A DNA stretch of 64,000 nt from Nymphaea colorata (lineage: Eukaryota; Streptophyta; Magnoliopsida; Nymphaeales; Nymphaeaceae), in contig NC_045147.1 of NCBI RefSeq assembly GCF_008831285.2, positions 20,898,581-20,962,580 of the forward strand, given 5' to 3'. The translations under genes were made by a program, and so were the position numbers. Below the pieces are notes generated by a model. It searched no databases. It was not told the origin of the DNA and worked only from the letters and a program-made list of their open reading frames with translations. Of this stretch, positions 25,326 through 36,562 are shown piece by piece. The stretch's first letter is position 1. Each line of letters begins with the position of its first letter.

Positions 25326-27772
25326 CTCAAAATTTCCTCTCCATCCTTCATTACTGAAGTATTAATTGCGGTGCAGTCAATTTTCTGCATTAGTTTCCAA
25401 TCAAAAACAGGAAAATATTGTCCAATGCGCGCCAGATCAAGCGATTGATTGAAGCTTAGAGGAAGAGCTGAATCTTCTTAGTGGCTGATACTCCAACCAC
25501 CCACTACATTTTTAACCGGAAAAAGAGCAGCAGAGCACACGAACAACAGAAAGATTGCTGTAAAACATGCAGAAGCTGTTGAAGATGTAAATGCTCGTTA
25601 TGCTGCATTGCATTAAAAGCCTTTGGTGCGTCTTAAAACCAACAGCCACCCAATATTCATTTTGCCGCCTGTTTCTCGAAAAAATATTATCCTTAGTAGA
25701 AAGCTTACGGTGGCAGCCAATGCCATGGCCACACAAGTTGACGCGTTCTTCTTCAAGTTAATGGGGGACGACCCCGAAGGAGCCCCACCACTAGGTTTTT
25801 CAAAGACAAACACCGCAGAAATCTCGGATTGGAGAAATGACAAAGCTGGGAGTTTATCTAGGGTCAGGTTCGTAGCCCCTTACCATTTTTGCTCACCACC
25901 AGTGGTGGCAATCAGTGCTCTTAAATCCATTTGAATCAAAATCAACTCCATGAATTACAGCTATTGGTTCATTGATTCAGTTATCCTTAAATCTTTGAAC
26001 TATATTTACTTTTCTTGTCATTTAGTAACGTTATTTATTCTTTTTTTTTATTAAATGAACCATACAAATAATTCTTTTGTGTTGCTGATTCTTCTCAGGC
26101 CTTTTGAATTTTTTTGATTGCCCCTGAGAAAATCCTCAGGATTTAAGATCTGACTTTCTCTCTTAAATTAGACAGTTTCTCAATGGGAAAAAGTGGATTA
26201 AAAGCTTTAATTATAGATCATAAGTTTGATGAACCATGAATTTTACTGTGGATCTTTTGCCACATTAGTGAAAGCATAACATATCATATCCACATCAAAT
26301 CCACCCTAAATCTGAAGCAGTTAATGCCCCTAAAAGTTTCAGAATTTTTAAAACTTCAGTTTTTAACTCTGTCCAATTTGACAACGATTCTGGCGCTCCT
26401 TTAACTTTTAAAAATTAGTTTGACTAAAAACTGATTTCAGATTGGTCAGGAGAAAGGGAATAAACCGTTGGCTTTTGTTTTTTGAAACCATGAGCACAAA
26501 CCATCCAGCAGACGTTTATCCCCTTTACAACCATCCTTATGCACATTCATCACAGTTACAGAGGGGATCCATGTAGAAATTTCTTGTTATACAGGATGCA
26601 GGTAAAGGGTGCAAGTAGTTTGGTTTTAGATTTGCAGCTTTTCTGTTTTATGCTGCACCAAGTGTGATCACGTCTGATTTCTAATGTATTTCTTTGATCC
26701 GAATCCACACAGTTTTCACCTTGACTAAGGGCAGTCATCAAGACCTTTTTCTCTTTCGGGATGTTTGATGAGGCTGAAGTTGTGGATTTTTAGAACTAAA
26801 ATCCTCATTTTTGATGAAATGATAATTGATTATCAATCACACAATTTTCATTACAAAATTATAAGCTCATTCTTGAATCAGAATTCTAGAATTATGATTC
26901 TACCCAAGGGGGTGGAATTATGATTTTAGAATTTTAAATTTTTTCATCTCTGTTAAGAGCATATGTCATGATGGTTTTAATTCATCAATTCCAGAATTTT
27001 ATTTCATGTTTAATCAAACACATCATTTTTAATTCTGGAATCAAAATTCCACACCATTAGATACAAATAGAAATAAAAATTTTCATTTCAATTCTAGTTT
27101 GGGGTGAAATTTTGTTTCTAGAATTTTAATTCTATAATTCAAGGCTGTCGAACCCCCCTTAGTGTCCACTTCTTTGTTGAACCCAAAAAGTAAACAGGTT
27201 TTGCTCTCTCGAAGAGATATTTGTGTACTACTAGTGCGATCTCGTACAGGCACCACTCAGTGAAACCAGACAGTAGGACACATTGACAAATATGGCTCTG
27301 TATTTCAGAAACCACGCTATCTTGGCTTTCTCTGGCTTGGACTGAAACTGGTTTGCTGCAGTCCTGCAGACTGCAGTTTTTTAACCAACGAGACAGAGAA
27401 ATGTAGCATGGCAGCTGACAGTTTCATCCCCACTGACATGTTCAGGACAGACCGCAGAACCCAGTCAATAACACAGCATTGCCACTAAACTTTAAAAACA
27501 ACTGCAAATGGATAAAGTTGTGCTAGAAGCAAGTAAGCAACTCCATTCAATTTAATACAAAAAGTTACTGTAGGCAGTATAATCATGGTCATCAATCACC
27601 GTTGACCACAAAACTAAACAAGGATTGATACAAAAACAAGCAGACCCTAACCAAACATGCAGTGGCAATCCTCAAAGAAGAAAAAAATGTTGACTCAACC
27701 AAGACCAAATTATCAAGAATATCATTCCGACCCCCCTGAAAGCTCTGGATCAGCACACAGACATATGGACAA

Positions 27773-30700
27773 TCAACGACCTCCAGCACCTGCAGGCTGC
27801 ACCTAACAGAACGCATTTATTCATTTATTACAATGTCCTGCTTTTTCCGTTACTCCTGCAACATCCAATAGAAAGTAAGACCAAACAATATTTTAAAAAG
27901 ATTCTTCCTAAATCACATAATGAACTACTGAAAAGAGAGTATACAGAGAGAATCCTTTCGAAGCAACAATACAAGTCTTCATGACAAACTGATAATCTCA
28001 GAATTTATGATGATCAAGTTTAACTATTAAACAACAGGAATCACCCAGAAGGACCATATCAAAATTTAAAAGCAAGCCTGTCAAATCTTAGTATTTTTGG
28101 TTACTTGAGAAAATGTAAAGAACCAACAAGAATAGAACCCCACAAAACAATGGCCAGATACCAGCAAAGTGTAACTAGAAACGTCAGTCAAACAAAGTAA
28201 GAAACAGCTTCTCGCCCAACTGTAGAAGACTTTTCGGAGTAACTGCACATCTGTGGAAATGTTTCATTGTTACCTTGGGATGACAATGGCTCTTGGTCGC
28301 TAATTTCTAGGTACTGGGAATCTTCTGCAGCCCCAATACATCAAATGCCCACAAAGTTCGTTGCAACAATTCAGCAAACTAAACTTAAATACAAGGTAAA
28401 CCATGAGCACACTTCTAGAAAAGCAGGCAAGAGACAGAAACAGTAAAAAGATACCATGGTGGACGGAAGGCAGCAGGTGCCTAACAGGGCAGAAAATGCT
28501 TTAGATAAATTTACTCTTGATATGAGAAACGGGCCTTATTGAAACTTAGCCAAATGGTTGAACAAAACTGCTTTATGAGACTGGGCATATAGATTAAGTT
28601 TGGTCTTCCCGTGAGCATAAGTTCAAACAAACTTCAAAATAAACATGCACCCAAAACCATTTAATCACTCCAGTTTTTTAAATTTTCTTGTATATATTTT
28701 GGTTGACTGCTAAGGTATGAAAACGAATGATAGAATGTGTCTATGTAGACGCCTCCAAGTTAAACTCAGACAAGTCAAGGCTCACTTGCTTGAATTGGCT
28801 TAGGTGAGTCAGATCAGGTCAAACCACGTGAAAAATGTGGTTCCCTTGGTTATAAGTTATAACCAACCTTGGCAAAGTGGACATTTTTTACTTGACAAAG
28901 TGAGTATACTAGTCTGTTGTTTATATTCATATGATGTGTATATGAAAATAAATACTTTTATTTCATATGTAGTATCTGATAAAATTTTAGATGTTAAATT
29001 TTGAGTTTTTACACTAAATCCATATATTTAGCATTTACAGCTAACAAGGAAGCATGACTCACTCGAGTCACTGGATTGCCATAAATGATCTAATATCGGG
29101 TTACAGGGAACCACAAGGAACCGACAAACAGTACAACTGTCAAAATATAAAATCCAACAGAACAACATTTCACAATTTGAGGCCTTGAAGGTCTCATATT
29201 TGAAATTACCATGGCTAGTTGGTTGCAGAACCGGACCAAGTGGAAGAAAATATGTGCCCTAGCAATGGCATGTAAGAATCAAATGCATCTGAAGGGGTAT
29301 GTATAGCATGCTAAGAAGGACAACATGAACAAAAATAGGATAAGCAACTCATCTGTCACACATTTTCAGAAAACTCATCACCTAGGGACTGGTTCAAACT
29401 TCAATGCATATAATGCACATCTTCAGCCAGGTCACTTCTACTTCCTTATTCTAGATCCACTAATCCTATTTTCAATTTGAAAGACAACTGCAACAACACA
29501 ACTAAAAGGAAGAAGAACAACTTTCCTACCGTAACCCAAAATTCATAGTAGGCATTTGAACCTTGAAGCGCTTAAACAAGCCCATTTGATCTCTGTAGCT
29601 TACACAGCTAAATATGGGCCGCTCCAGACATTTAAGATATCCAATGACATGTAGATGAAGACATGTGGCCCCACATTGATCCAACAACTTCTCAGATGAT
29701 GGAAACAATCATAATGTGAATGCGTTACCTTCCCTTGACATCCTTGTGTTGGTACTGGCCATTACCCATGATGCAAAGAACAGCAGCAATGGTTCCCAAG
29801 GAAACAGCAGCTACAAGCACAGAACATCTTTGCTGGCAGTTTCACAATATCCAAATTTCTTTCTTGTTTGATCAGTTGTAATGAAGCGAGAGGAGATTTT
29901 CATGTTGGCACTGTTATTGATTTGGCGTCATTCCTTGTATACGAAATCTAAGGGATTCAGAGGCGCCCTAAGGTTGAGCATCGGCAAGAATCGCTCAATG
30001 AAATCATCCACGATTTTGATGTATTTTCCCTAGGATATCAAATTTATGTGACAGAAAAATAAATTACTAAACTGTTAGTTGGAACTATAACTATTCTATA
30101 AGAAATTGTTTGGCTCCAGCTACGCGTCAAACCATGGATAACGAGGTCGCTGATGGTTGATCCGATGAACACTAAGCTATGAAGCACGGAGGACAAAAGA
30201 TCAATCGACCTGCGCGAAAGAACGGTTCCTCAACCATTGTAAAAAGCTTCTTAAGCAATTAACCGATTACTCTCACCACAGTCAACAAAACAAGAAACCA
30301 AACGCCCACACGGGAAAAAAAAAACATGTCCAACCAGAAGGTAAAAGACCGAATAAAGAGAAAACCCCAAACCCAAACCAAGTTTTCTTCCACGAAAAAT
30401 AAGCAAAACCAACATCCAAATTTCACCAGAAGATTTCCAAAAAGCCGGCCTGCTTAAGAACGAAACACAGATAAGGAAAAATAAATAACAGGTACCCACT
30501 TGTCCTTGTTTGGCAGAGAGCATCTCCATGATCTTTTTATCCCGTCTCTCCATCGCAACGTCCCACATGTCATTCCCAATGTGTTTGGGCTGCAATTGTT
30601 CCGCAAAAACGTCACAAAAGTGAATCGACAAAAGGCTAAAATGCACATGGAACTAAATCTGAACAACATGACGGTTCATTTTCTGCGCCAAGACCAAAAG

Positions 30701-30831
30701 GAGAACGTGATAGGATGAGATTGCATTACCCTCCCATTGGCAGCCTTATATATGTAGTACTGGGCATTACCCATTACACAGAGCATGCCAGCGATGATAC
30801 CCAAGGGAAGAACAGCTTCCAACCAGAACAT
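27773..30831 (-). CDS. NDUFA1: NADH dehydrogenase 1 alpha subcomplex subunit 1 (MWFE)
   Basis: Accessory subunit of mitochondrial complex I in the inner membrane. Exon 1 (30730-30831, 34 codons) reads MFWLEAVLPLGIIAGM and continues through a single membrane helix to NAQYYIYKAANGR. Exon 2 (30500-30589, 30 codons) reads PKHIGNDMWDVAMERRDKK and ends MEMLSAKQGQ. Both are close to plant MWFE proteins of about 65 residues, and the splice sites and phase 0 join are clean. The C-terminal exon is less sure. A phase-0 exon at 27773-27802 gives nine residues and a stop (73 residues in all) and is followed by 3'-UTR-like sequence; the sense strand stays T-rich from 30.5 to 27.5 kb. An alternative exon at 29928-30029 would give a longer tail (97 residues). 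Exons 1-2 are secure. Confidence 0.85.
28188..28340 (-). other. Unassigned coding-like stretch in the NDUFA1 locus
   Basis: A 50-codon open stretch with natural amino-acid texture (EDSQYLEISDQEPLSSQG, ending TVGREAVSYFV) lies between an acceptor-like ctgcag and a TGA. A donor-like CCCAAG|GTAAC sits inside it. It may be an alternative exon or chance. No family recognised. Confidence 0.25.
29728..29827 (-). pseudogene. Second, frameshifted copy of NDUFA1 exon 1
   Basis: About 100 bases align with NDUFA1 exon 1. Both begin ATGTTCTG, both share the TTGGG...ATGGGTAATG.CCAGTAC blocks, and both end at a donor-like AGGTAA. Relative to exon 1 there is one extra base in the first 16 and one missing codon later, so the frame from ATG hits TAA. 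In the shifted frame the match is clear (SLGTIAAVLCIMGNGQY against PLGIIAGMLCVMGNAQY). No matching copy of exon 2 was found nearby, so I call it a partial duplication that has decayed. Confidence 0.75.
29928..30029 (-). other. Alternative C-terminal exon candidate for NDUFA1
   Basis: After the acceptor gatatcctag, an open stretch of 33 codons plus TGA is in phase with exon 2. It begins GKYIKIVDDFIERFLPMLNL. Using it would give a 97-residue subunit with about 30 residues beyond the usual family end. It could instead be leader sequence of the duplicated exon-1 copy just downstream. Only transcript data can decide. Confidence 0.35.
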
Positions 30832-31022
30832 CCTCAACGAATAATTCACTTCTTCTTGTTGTTCTCCTTGCCTTCACACCGTACTCGAGTTTCCTTCTGG
30901 CTTGGTCGGATGCTTCGTCCTCCAGTTGGAAAGATCGCGCTCAAGAAACCAGAATGGTTCTTGAAATCTTGATCGCCCAGCCAAGTGAAAAGCCACTCGG
31001 TGGAAGTCACTCGTAATCGCAC

Positions 31023-31104
31023 ATATTTTATATTTGTACACTCGAAATCGGGTCAAATTTGAAGAGATCGGGCCTGGTTTGCAGATCTTGGCAGGACAGG
31101 CCCA
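31023..31104 (-). promoter_or_regulatory. Candidate NDUFA1 promoter: TATA and site II motif
   Basis: On the minus strand a TATAAAATAT motif (31023-31032) lies about 190 bases before the NDUFA1 ATG. A TGGGCC motif (31099-31104) lies about 70 bases further upstream. TGGGCY site II elements are known to be enriched in plant nuclear genes for mitochondrial proteins, which fits a complex I subunit. The link is inferred from position. Confidence 0.4.
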
Positions 31105-31109
31105 ACAGA

Positions 31110-32123
31110 CGAACAGATGTTGGATTGTAACAGATACGGGGAGTTACTCAGGAATGAATGAGTGACGGGGATCGGTTGGATTTAGATCAAGATGAACTCG
31201 AACTAAAGGTAATTAAATCCGGACTGAAACCCACAATAGAAGCTACACTGAGTCCAAATCCAACTTAATATAGGGTGCATGAATCTGCGAATCAGGCTCA
31301 AGATCAATCATAAGGGACTGGAACCTGTTTGATATTTGAGTCAGGTTTGGATCTAATCTTTAGATATGACCCTAGAATAGGCTCAAATAAAGACCCAACC
31401 TAAGGACAATAACCTGTACGGGTTAGAAACTTCCAGTAGCTGTGATGACTTGAACTAGAATCAGTTCAAGTGTTGGTGAATTCCAGTTTATTTTATTGTT
31501 AATTTCAACTTGATTTCTAACTTCAATAATCACCTCAAAGCTTCTCAATATCTTCAATATTAAGATTTTTTTAATCTTTCTCATACATGAAATGTCACAA
31601 GGTCGTTCGCTCCACAAAGCACCAAGGAAGGCTACCCAGCACCTGGTATTGCCAGCTCTACGCCCCAGACATCAGAACTGACTAACTGAGCCAGCCACCA
31701 CCCCACCAACCTCTCCTGGCTAAAAGGTAAGATTAGTCTTTACAAGAGATTCTATAGTGGAGGTCAAGAACTCAAAACCCAGGGACCGCCCATAATGCAG
31801 ACCGTAGTGCTCCCCATGCCATTTCGTGAGAAAATGGCACAAGAAAGTTGCCTCACAGATTAGATGACGAGCGTCCTTAATCTGACAACAATGTAATATG
31901 CGAAGCAGCGAGAGAGAGAGAGAGAGGATGCTCAAGTCTTCTCTGTATCTTTCCAATGCTATGGATGCCTCTTAAGTCGAGCATGAAATCTAAAGGATCC
32001 ATAAGAGCGAACTACACATTATTAGCACCTCGTAGTAAAAACAGTCCCAGCACAATCCAGAAACATATACACACATAATGTCACCAAGCATTTGGTGGAA
32101 CATGAAGCGAGTGACGTAGCTTG
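31110..32123. other. Spacer between NDUFA1 and glyoxalase II copy A
   Basis: No gene seen. It holds a short (GA)n run at about 31910-31926 and unassigned low-complexity sequence. The end next to 32124 will include the 3' UTR of the glyoxalase gene. Confidence 0.5.
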
Positions 32124-35100
32124 TTAGCCCCTCCAATTATCTTTCATCCGCCGGATTTCCTTGAGTGCTTCAACGGGGGTGGAGCAACCAACACGATTCT
32201 GCAAGTAAAGTTAGATGATTACATAAGCTTGAAGGCTTTCGAACCTACATAATGCTTTGAGAGACATGGATGCAGCTCTATTGTAGAGACCAACCACCTG
32301 AAAATAAAAGAAAATTGACAACAGAATGACTCCTACCTGCAGCTCCGGTAGATCAACACGCATGAATGGGTTGGTGCCCATTTCATCCTCAATGGTAGAT
32401 GGGACTGTAGGCTGGTTGGCCTCACGCTGATGTTTCACCCACGCAAGCTTTTGCTTCATTTGCTCGTTCTCTGGTTCCACGGTCAATGCAAACCGAAGAT
32501 TCTTCTCTGTATACTGAAAATCCCAAAGATAAAAGTTCTTACCCTATCATTATAGTCACTGACGGACACCATGAACTCCAACATTCACCTCAGCTGGTGC
32601 TAGCTGGAACTGCACTACTTAGGAACATGACCAAGCGCCCCACCCACCGCCCCTCCCCCCACATATATAGACACACATGCATACACACACGTGCACATAT
32701 TAAATGCTATCAATGGCTTCAAAATAAATTCATACCTCATGACCACAATAAACACGAGTAGTCTTTGGCAAAGATCCCAACGTTTTACAGAGAGACTGAT
32801 ACATCTGCTCTGCAGTGCCTTCAAAAAATTTCCCACAGCCAGCTATAAACTGCAAACAATAAGATTAGCAAACATTAGTGCTTCAATTAGACCAATGAGC
32901 TGGAAACTGGATTTGATCGTATGGGAGGAAACAATTAAGTTTCCTATTGTAGATGTTAGACCATATCAACAACAACAGAAAGCCTCTCCTTTTGTTATTC
33001 TAAGCTTACCAAGGTATCCCCAGTAAACACAGCCGGATCTTCTCCTTTGCTTGATATAAAGTAACTTATGTGGCCCTTGGTGTGGCTGGAGACGGCATAA
33101 ATGTAAGAATATCAAAACAAAGAGAAAACATCCAAGCATTCAACTGATGAAGTGAAAAAGAATAAAGTATAACAAACATGAACCACAACCACCAGAACAA
33201 AGAATTACACGCCAGGGGCCCAGGAAATATGAGCTCCATAGGAGGAGGATGTAAATTGTAATAAAATAAAGTGTTAACATAGTTACACTTTTTTTCTTTT
33301 GATCATATATTCCGTACTTCATAGTCTGTAAAGTAACATATGACTTCAGTTTGATGTGAATCAAGAGAACTGTGTCGTCAAATGACTCAAATCTCATGCC
33401 TTCTTTTCTAGACAAAGGCTCAGCTAAGCACAGACGATCTGGAATCCTCAACCATGAAAAAGGAGGAAGACTGGGAAGAAGAAGAAAAAAAAGGCAGCCC
33501 AATAGTGATGCAGAGGTATTTGGGTTTTAACCAGGGGAGGAGCCACGTGTGGGCTCCCTTTATGTTGAAGCTGGATCAGGTCCGGCCAAATGGAGTTGCA
33601 CTACTTGACACAGCTGCCTGGTGGCCATATCAAGCCATGACACCAAAACAAAGCAGGGTTGCCTCTCAGCCAGAAATTTCTAAGCTCTGTCCCAGTATTT
33701 GAGGTTCAGGGAATGGTTTATGAACATCTGGGATTATTCTTACTGTGCTTTTGTTTTTGGTTGGAACCACGTAGATGTAAAGAAATTCATCTGATTTCAC
33801 TCCTCGGAGGTTCTTGATGCCTTCCTTGTATCATGTGTGTTCATTTTGGTTCACAGAGCCATTGTGACTCTCTACACTTGCATTTATTTCTTTGAGCAAT
33901 ACAAAGAATTCAATCTGGTTTGGATGGTAGAAGCATAATCCGTCCTACTTATTAATTTAACTTGGTAAACCTCGCAAATTAGATCAGAAAGAAGTGCTCA
34001 ATGACACAAATTTCAGACAAATATGAGCACTCCAGTATACAACCCCGCTTCTATGTAATAAACAAACTGAAACAGCCAGTACCAATCCCGTTAAACATCA
34101 ACATTTTACAAGGCAAAAATTAAATTTCCAGTGACCTCCATAAGAAAAGCAAAAGAAAAAAAATCACACAGATACACGCGTACCATGGCGTGTGAAAGGC
34201 CAACACGTTCACCTCATTCCCCAATGATATCTTGTCACCATGTTCCACCTGATCGGTACACCCTTTCACATTATCAAGTGAACCGCCAAAAACTCTTATT
34301 CCAGGTACCAACTTCTTTATCTTTTCGTTTCCACCAGCATGATCCCTATATTTGGAAAGGTTAAAATTTTCAAATGGATAAAGATATATGTTATCAAGAA
34401 ATTGCACAATTCATATAACTGAGCTTTCCAATCGTGACGGCTCAACTACATAAACAGACTCAGTAATGGACCAAAGGTCCGATAGAGGAGAAATTCACCA
34501 ATGATGATGAGTGGTAAGAACGAGCTTTGGAACCACGCCGTTTTCATCGGCCACCTTCAAAACCTTCTCAGGCTCCACAGGATCAACCACTGCGGCGTCT
34601 CTTGAACTTTCATCAATTATCCTGAAAACCAACAACAAATCTCAATTGCTGGAACACCATCAAGAAAATGTTAGACAACGACCGCGTGCAAGAAAGCGAC
34701 GACGACAACAAACTAGACATCTAATAGTAGCCCAAAGAAAGTCTGAGCCTCAAGCTTCAGATTTATACATCGCCACGGTCATGTTTATCCGCAAAAGGAA
34801 AACAGAATCATTCCCACCATCACCAACAAGATGAATTGATGATTGCACAAGCAAAAGTTTCGCTCATCTAATGATTTGTGAAACTAAAGAAAGAAAAATT
34901 ACCAACGAAAGAAAAGACCTAATTCTCAAAAAACCAATAAAAGAATCCTGATTTAATTCCCAAACCACACAAATGAATCAGTACAAAGAAGCAAAGAACA
35001 AAAAAGGTTTACGGTTTTCTAACTACTCATAGATATTGAAGACCCAACCAACCCACACCACCAAGTGAGACACCTTTTAGAAGATAATGGCACTAAGCAG

Positions 35101-35228
35101 ACCACCAGTTTCCAGGAAAGCTAAACGAAGCAAGAAAGAAACAGGAAAAGCACAGATTATCCACGGAAAAAGAATTCGTACAGATAGGCGTAGTTATCTT
35201 CGAGGCAGGGAATGTGAAGGATTTTCAT
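32124..35228 (-). CDS. GLX2-2: Cytosolic glyoxalase II (hydroxyacylglutathione hydrolase), copy A
   Basis: Hydrolyses S-D-lactoylglutathione to D-lactate and glutathione in methylglyoxal detoxification. It probably acts in the cytosol, as the protein starts directly with the catalytic fold ([16 protein letters not shown]) with no transit peptide. Seven exons join in phase: 35182-35228, 34499-34621, 34184-34345, 33010-33085, 32736-32849, 32337-32513 and 32124-32198, giving 257 residues, the usual length (Arabidopsis GLX2-2 is about 258). Metallo-beta-lactamase ligands are present: THHHWDH, HTKGHI, GDTL and YCGHE. Glutathione-binding parts are also present: AGCGKFFEG and the C-terminal RRMKDNW. 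No breaks seen. The second copy lies 1.3 kb upstream on the same strand. Confidence 0.96.
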
Positions 35229-36562
35229 GGTTGCCGATTGCTTCTTCGCTGCTAGAAAGATCACCGAACTGTCCCTCGAAGGCTTTCTCTACCCTCTGGT
35301 CCCTTCATTTCTTTTTGTTACTATCGTTCGAACCACAACCCGGGAGACGCCTAGGTGGCGGGCTTTGAGAATTGATAGTCTAGTGACTCGTCCGAAACTG
35401 AAAGTCGTCGACGACACGAGTTCCCGGTTCAATATGCGTCTCTTCCAGCCGTTGCGTTCATGCCCCTAGACCAGGCAGTTCAGCCCACGGTTCACCTCTC
35501 CGTATCAATTGAATCAGGAGGAAGATAGATCCTATTACCTGAACTGTCACAACAATGAGTTGCCAAAAGCTAGTTTTCTATGTTTCTTCCGTTTGAGATG
35601 TCATCATTTTGTCTCTCTCACTCATTAAGCCAGGAGAAGGATAGATCCAGTCTCGCTAATAAGCTATTACAATCTAGCCTTTGATATTTATACTAGATGT
35701 TACAGTATATACATGCACCCTTGCATATCGGAACATGATTGGATCTCGTTCTGTACCAATTGTAGTTCGCTTGTACACAATTCCTTGAAAGGAACTATGA
35801 AATAAGACGCAAACTAGTAATGTTCTGTAAATGATAATTGATCCCTTTTAACTTTAGTTTTAATGCGAGATTAGCTCATTGTCCTTTGCACATTTCCATG
35901 TAGTGGACATGTTGCAGAAGATGCAGGTACCCACGGTGCTTTGTATCATAACACATAACAAAATGAAAGTTGCATTCGCGGAACTCATGTTTCCATCCCA
36001 CATCTAAAAATACCATGTTCTTATTTTGAAACATTGTGTAATTATGTCAATTATGGATCTGAAAGCAACAACAGTAATCACACTATCATCTTGAATAACG
36101 CGCTTTAAGAACATATATTTTAAAAACATATTGCCCCTTAAGCACGTTTCAGACAATAGGCCTCTGCATACTAGTTTAATTCCAAACCCCTCCTCCTCAA
36201 TTCACCAAATTCGTCCTCGTTTTGTCTCCTTGCCTCACCCCTCTATTAAGAGAATGGATAAAATTTACCAACTCCAGATTAAAAAGACGGCCTCAAGGAC
36301 GACTTAGATAGAAATAAAAGGGTAAGGATTACGCCAGCAGCATATTGGAAGGTCACTCTAGAAGGTTGAAGGCCAGGTTTCTCTTTGGTTTATAAAAAAG
36401 TAAAGAGAGAGAGAGAGAGAAAGAGAGGTTGGAAGCAGGAACTGAGGCTCGTAAAACGATATATTTTGAGTACAATATATAAAAGCAGGCTGCCAACAAA
36501 GCTTGAAACCCAATCTCTCTCTCACTCTCCGTCCTTTATATATATATATATATATATATATA
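35229..36562. other. Spacer between the two glyoxalase II genes
   Basis: It holds the promoter and leader of copy A (nearest 35229) and the 3' UTR of copy B (nearest 36562). A (GA)n run lies near 36404-36425 and a (TA)n run at about 36537-36562 abuts the copy B stop codon. No other gene seen; the plus-strand ORFs at 35087-35469 are shadows of the leader region. Confidence 0.6.
36537..36562. repeat. (TA)n microsatellite next to the copy B stop codon
   Basis: A TA run of about 13 repeats starts directly after the TGA of glyoxalase II copy B, so it lies in the first bases of the 3' UTR. Confidence 0.85.

Larger units (their letters stand above)
21050..27480. other. Gene-poor spacer with repeat relics
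   Basis: No intact gene found. Contents: two 27-base near-direct repeats 40 bases apart at 21397-21463; a palindromic relic at 22880-23065; rearranged inverted blocks at 24153-24316; a coding-like fragment at 24640-24774; two (GA)n runs near 25262 and 25305; and an AT-rich, partly palindromic stretch at 26750-27160. The small ORFs between are short, unrelated to families I know and not supported by splice signals. Confidence 0.6.

Noticed and set aside
26750..27160. AT-rich stretch with many aattctagaatt-type short palindromes
   Set aside because: Could be a decayed inverted-repeat element, but no clear paired ends were found, so not called as a mobile element.
35087..35469. Plus-strand ORFs of 80-93 codons
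   Set aside because: They overlap the antisense of glyoxalase II copy A exon 1 and its leader, and have no motif of their own.
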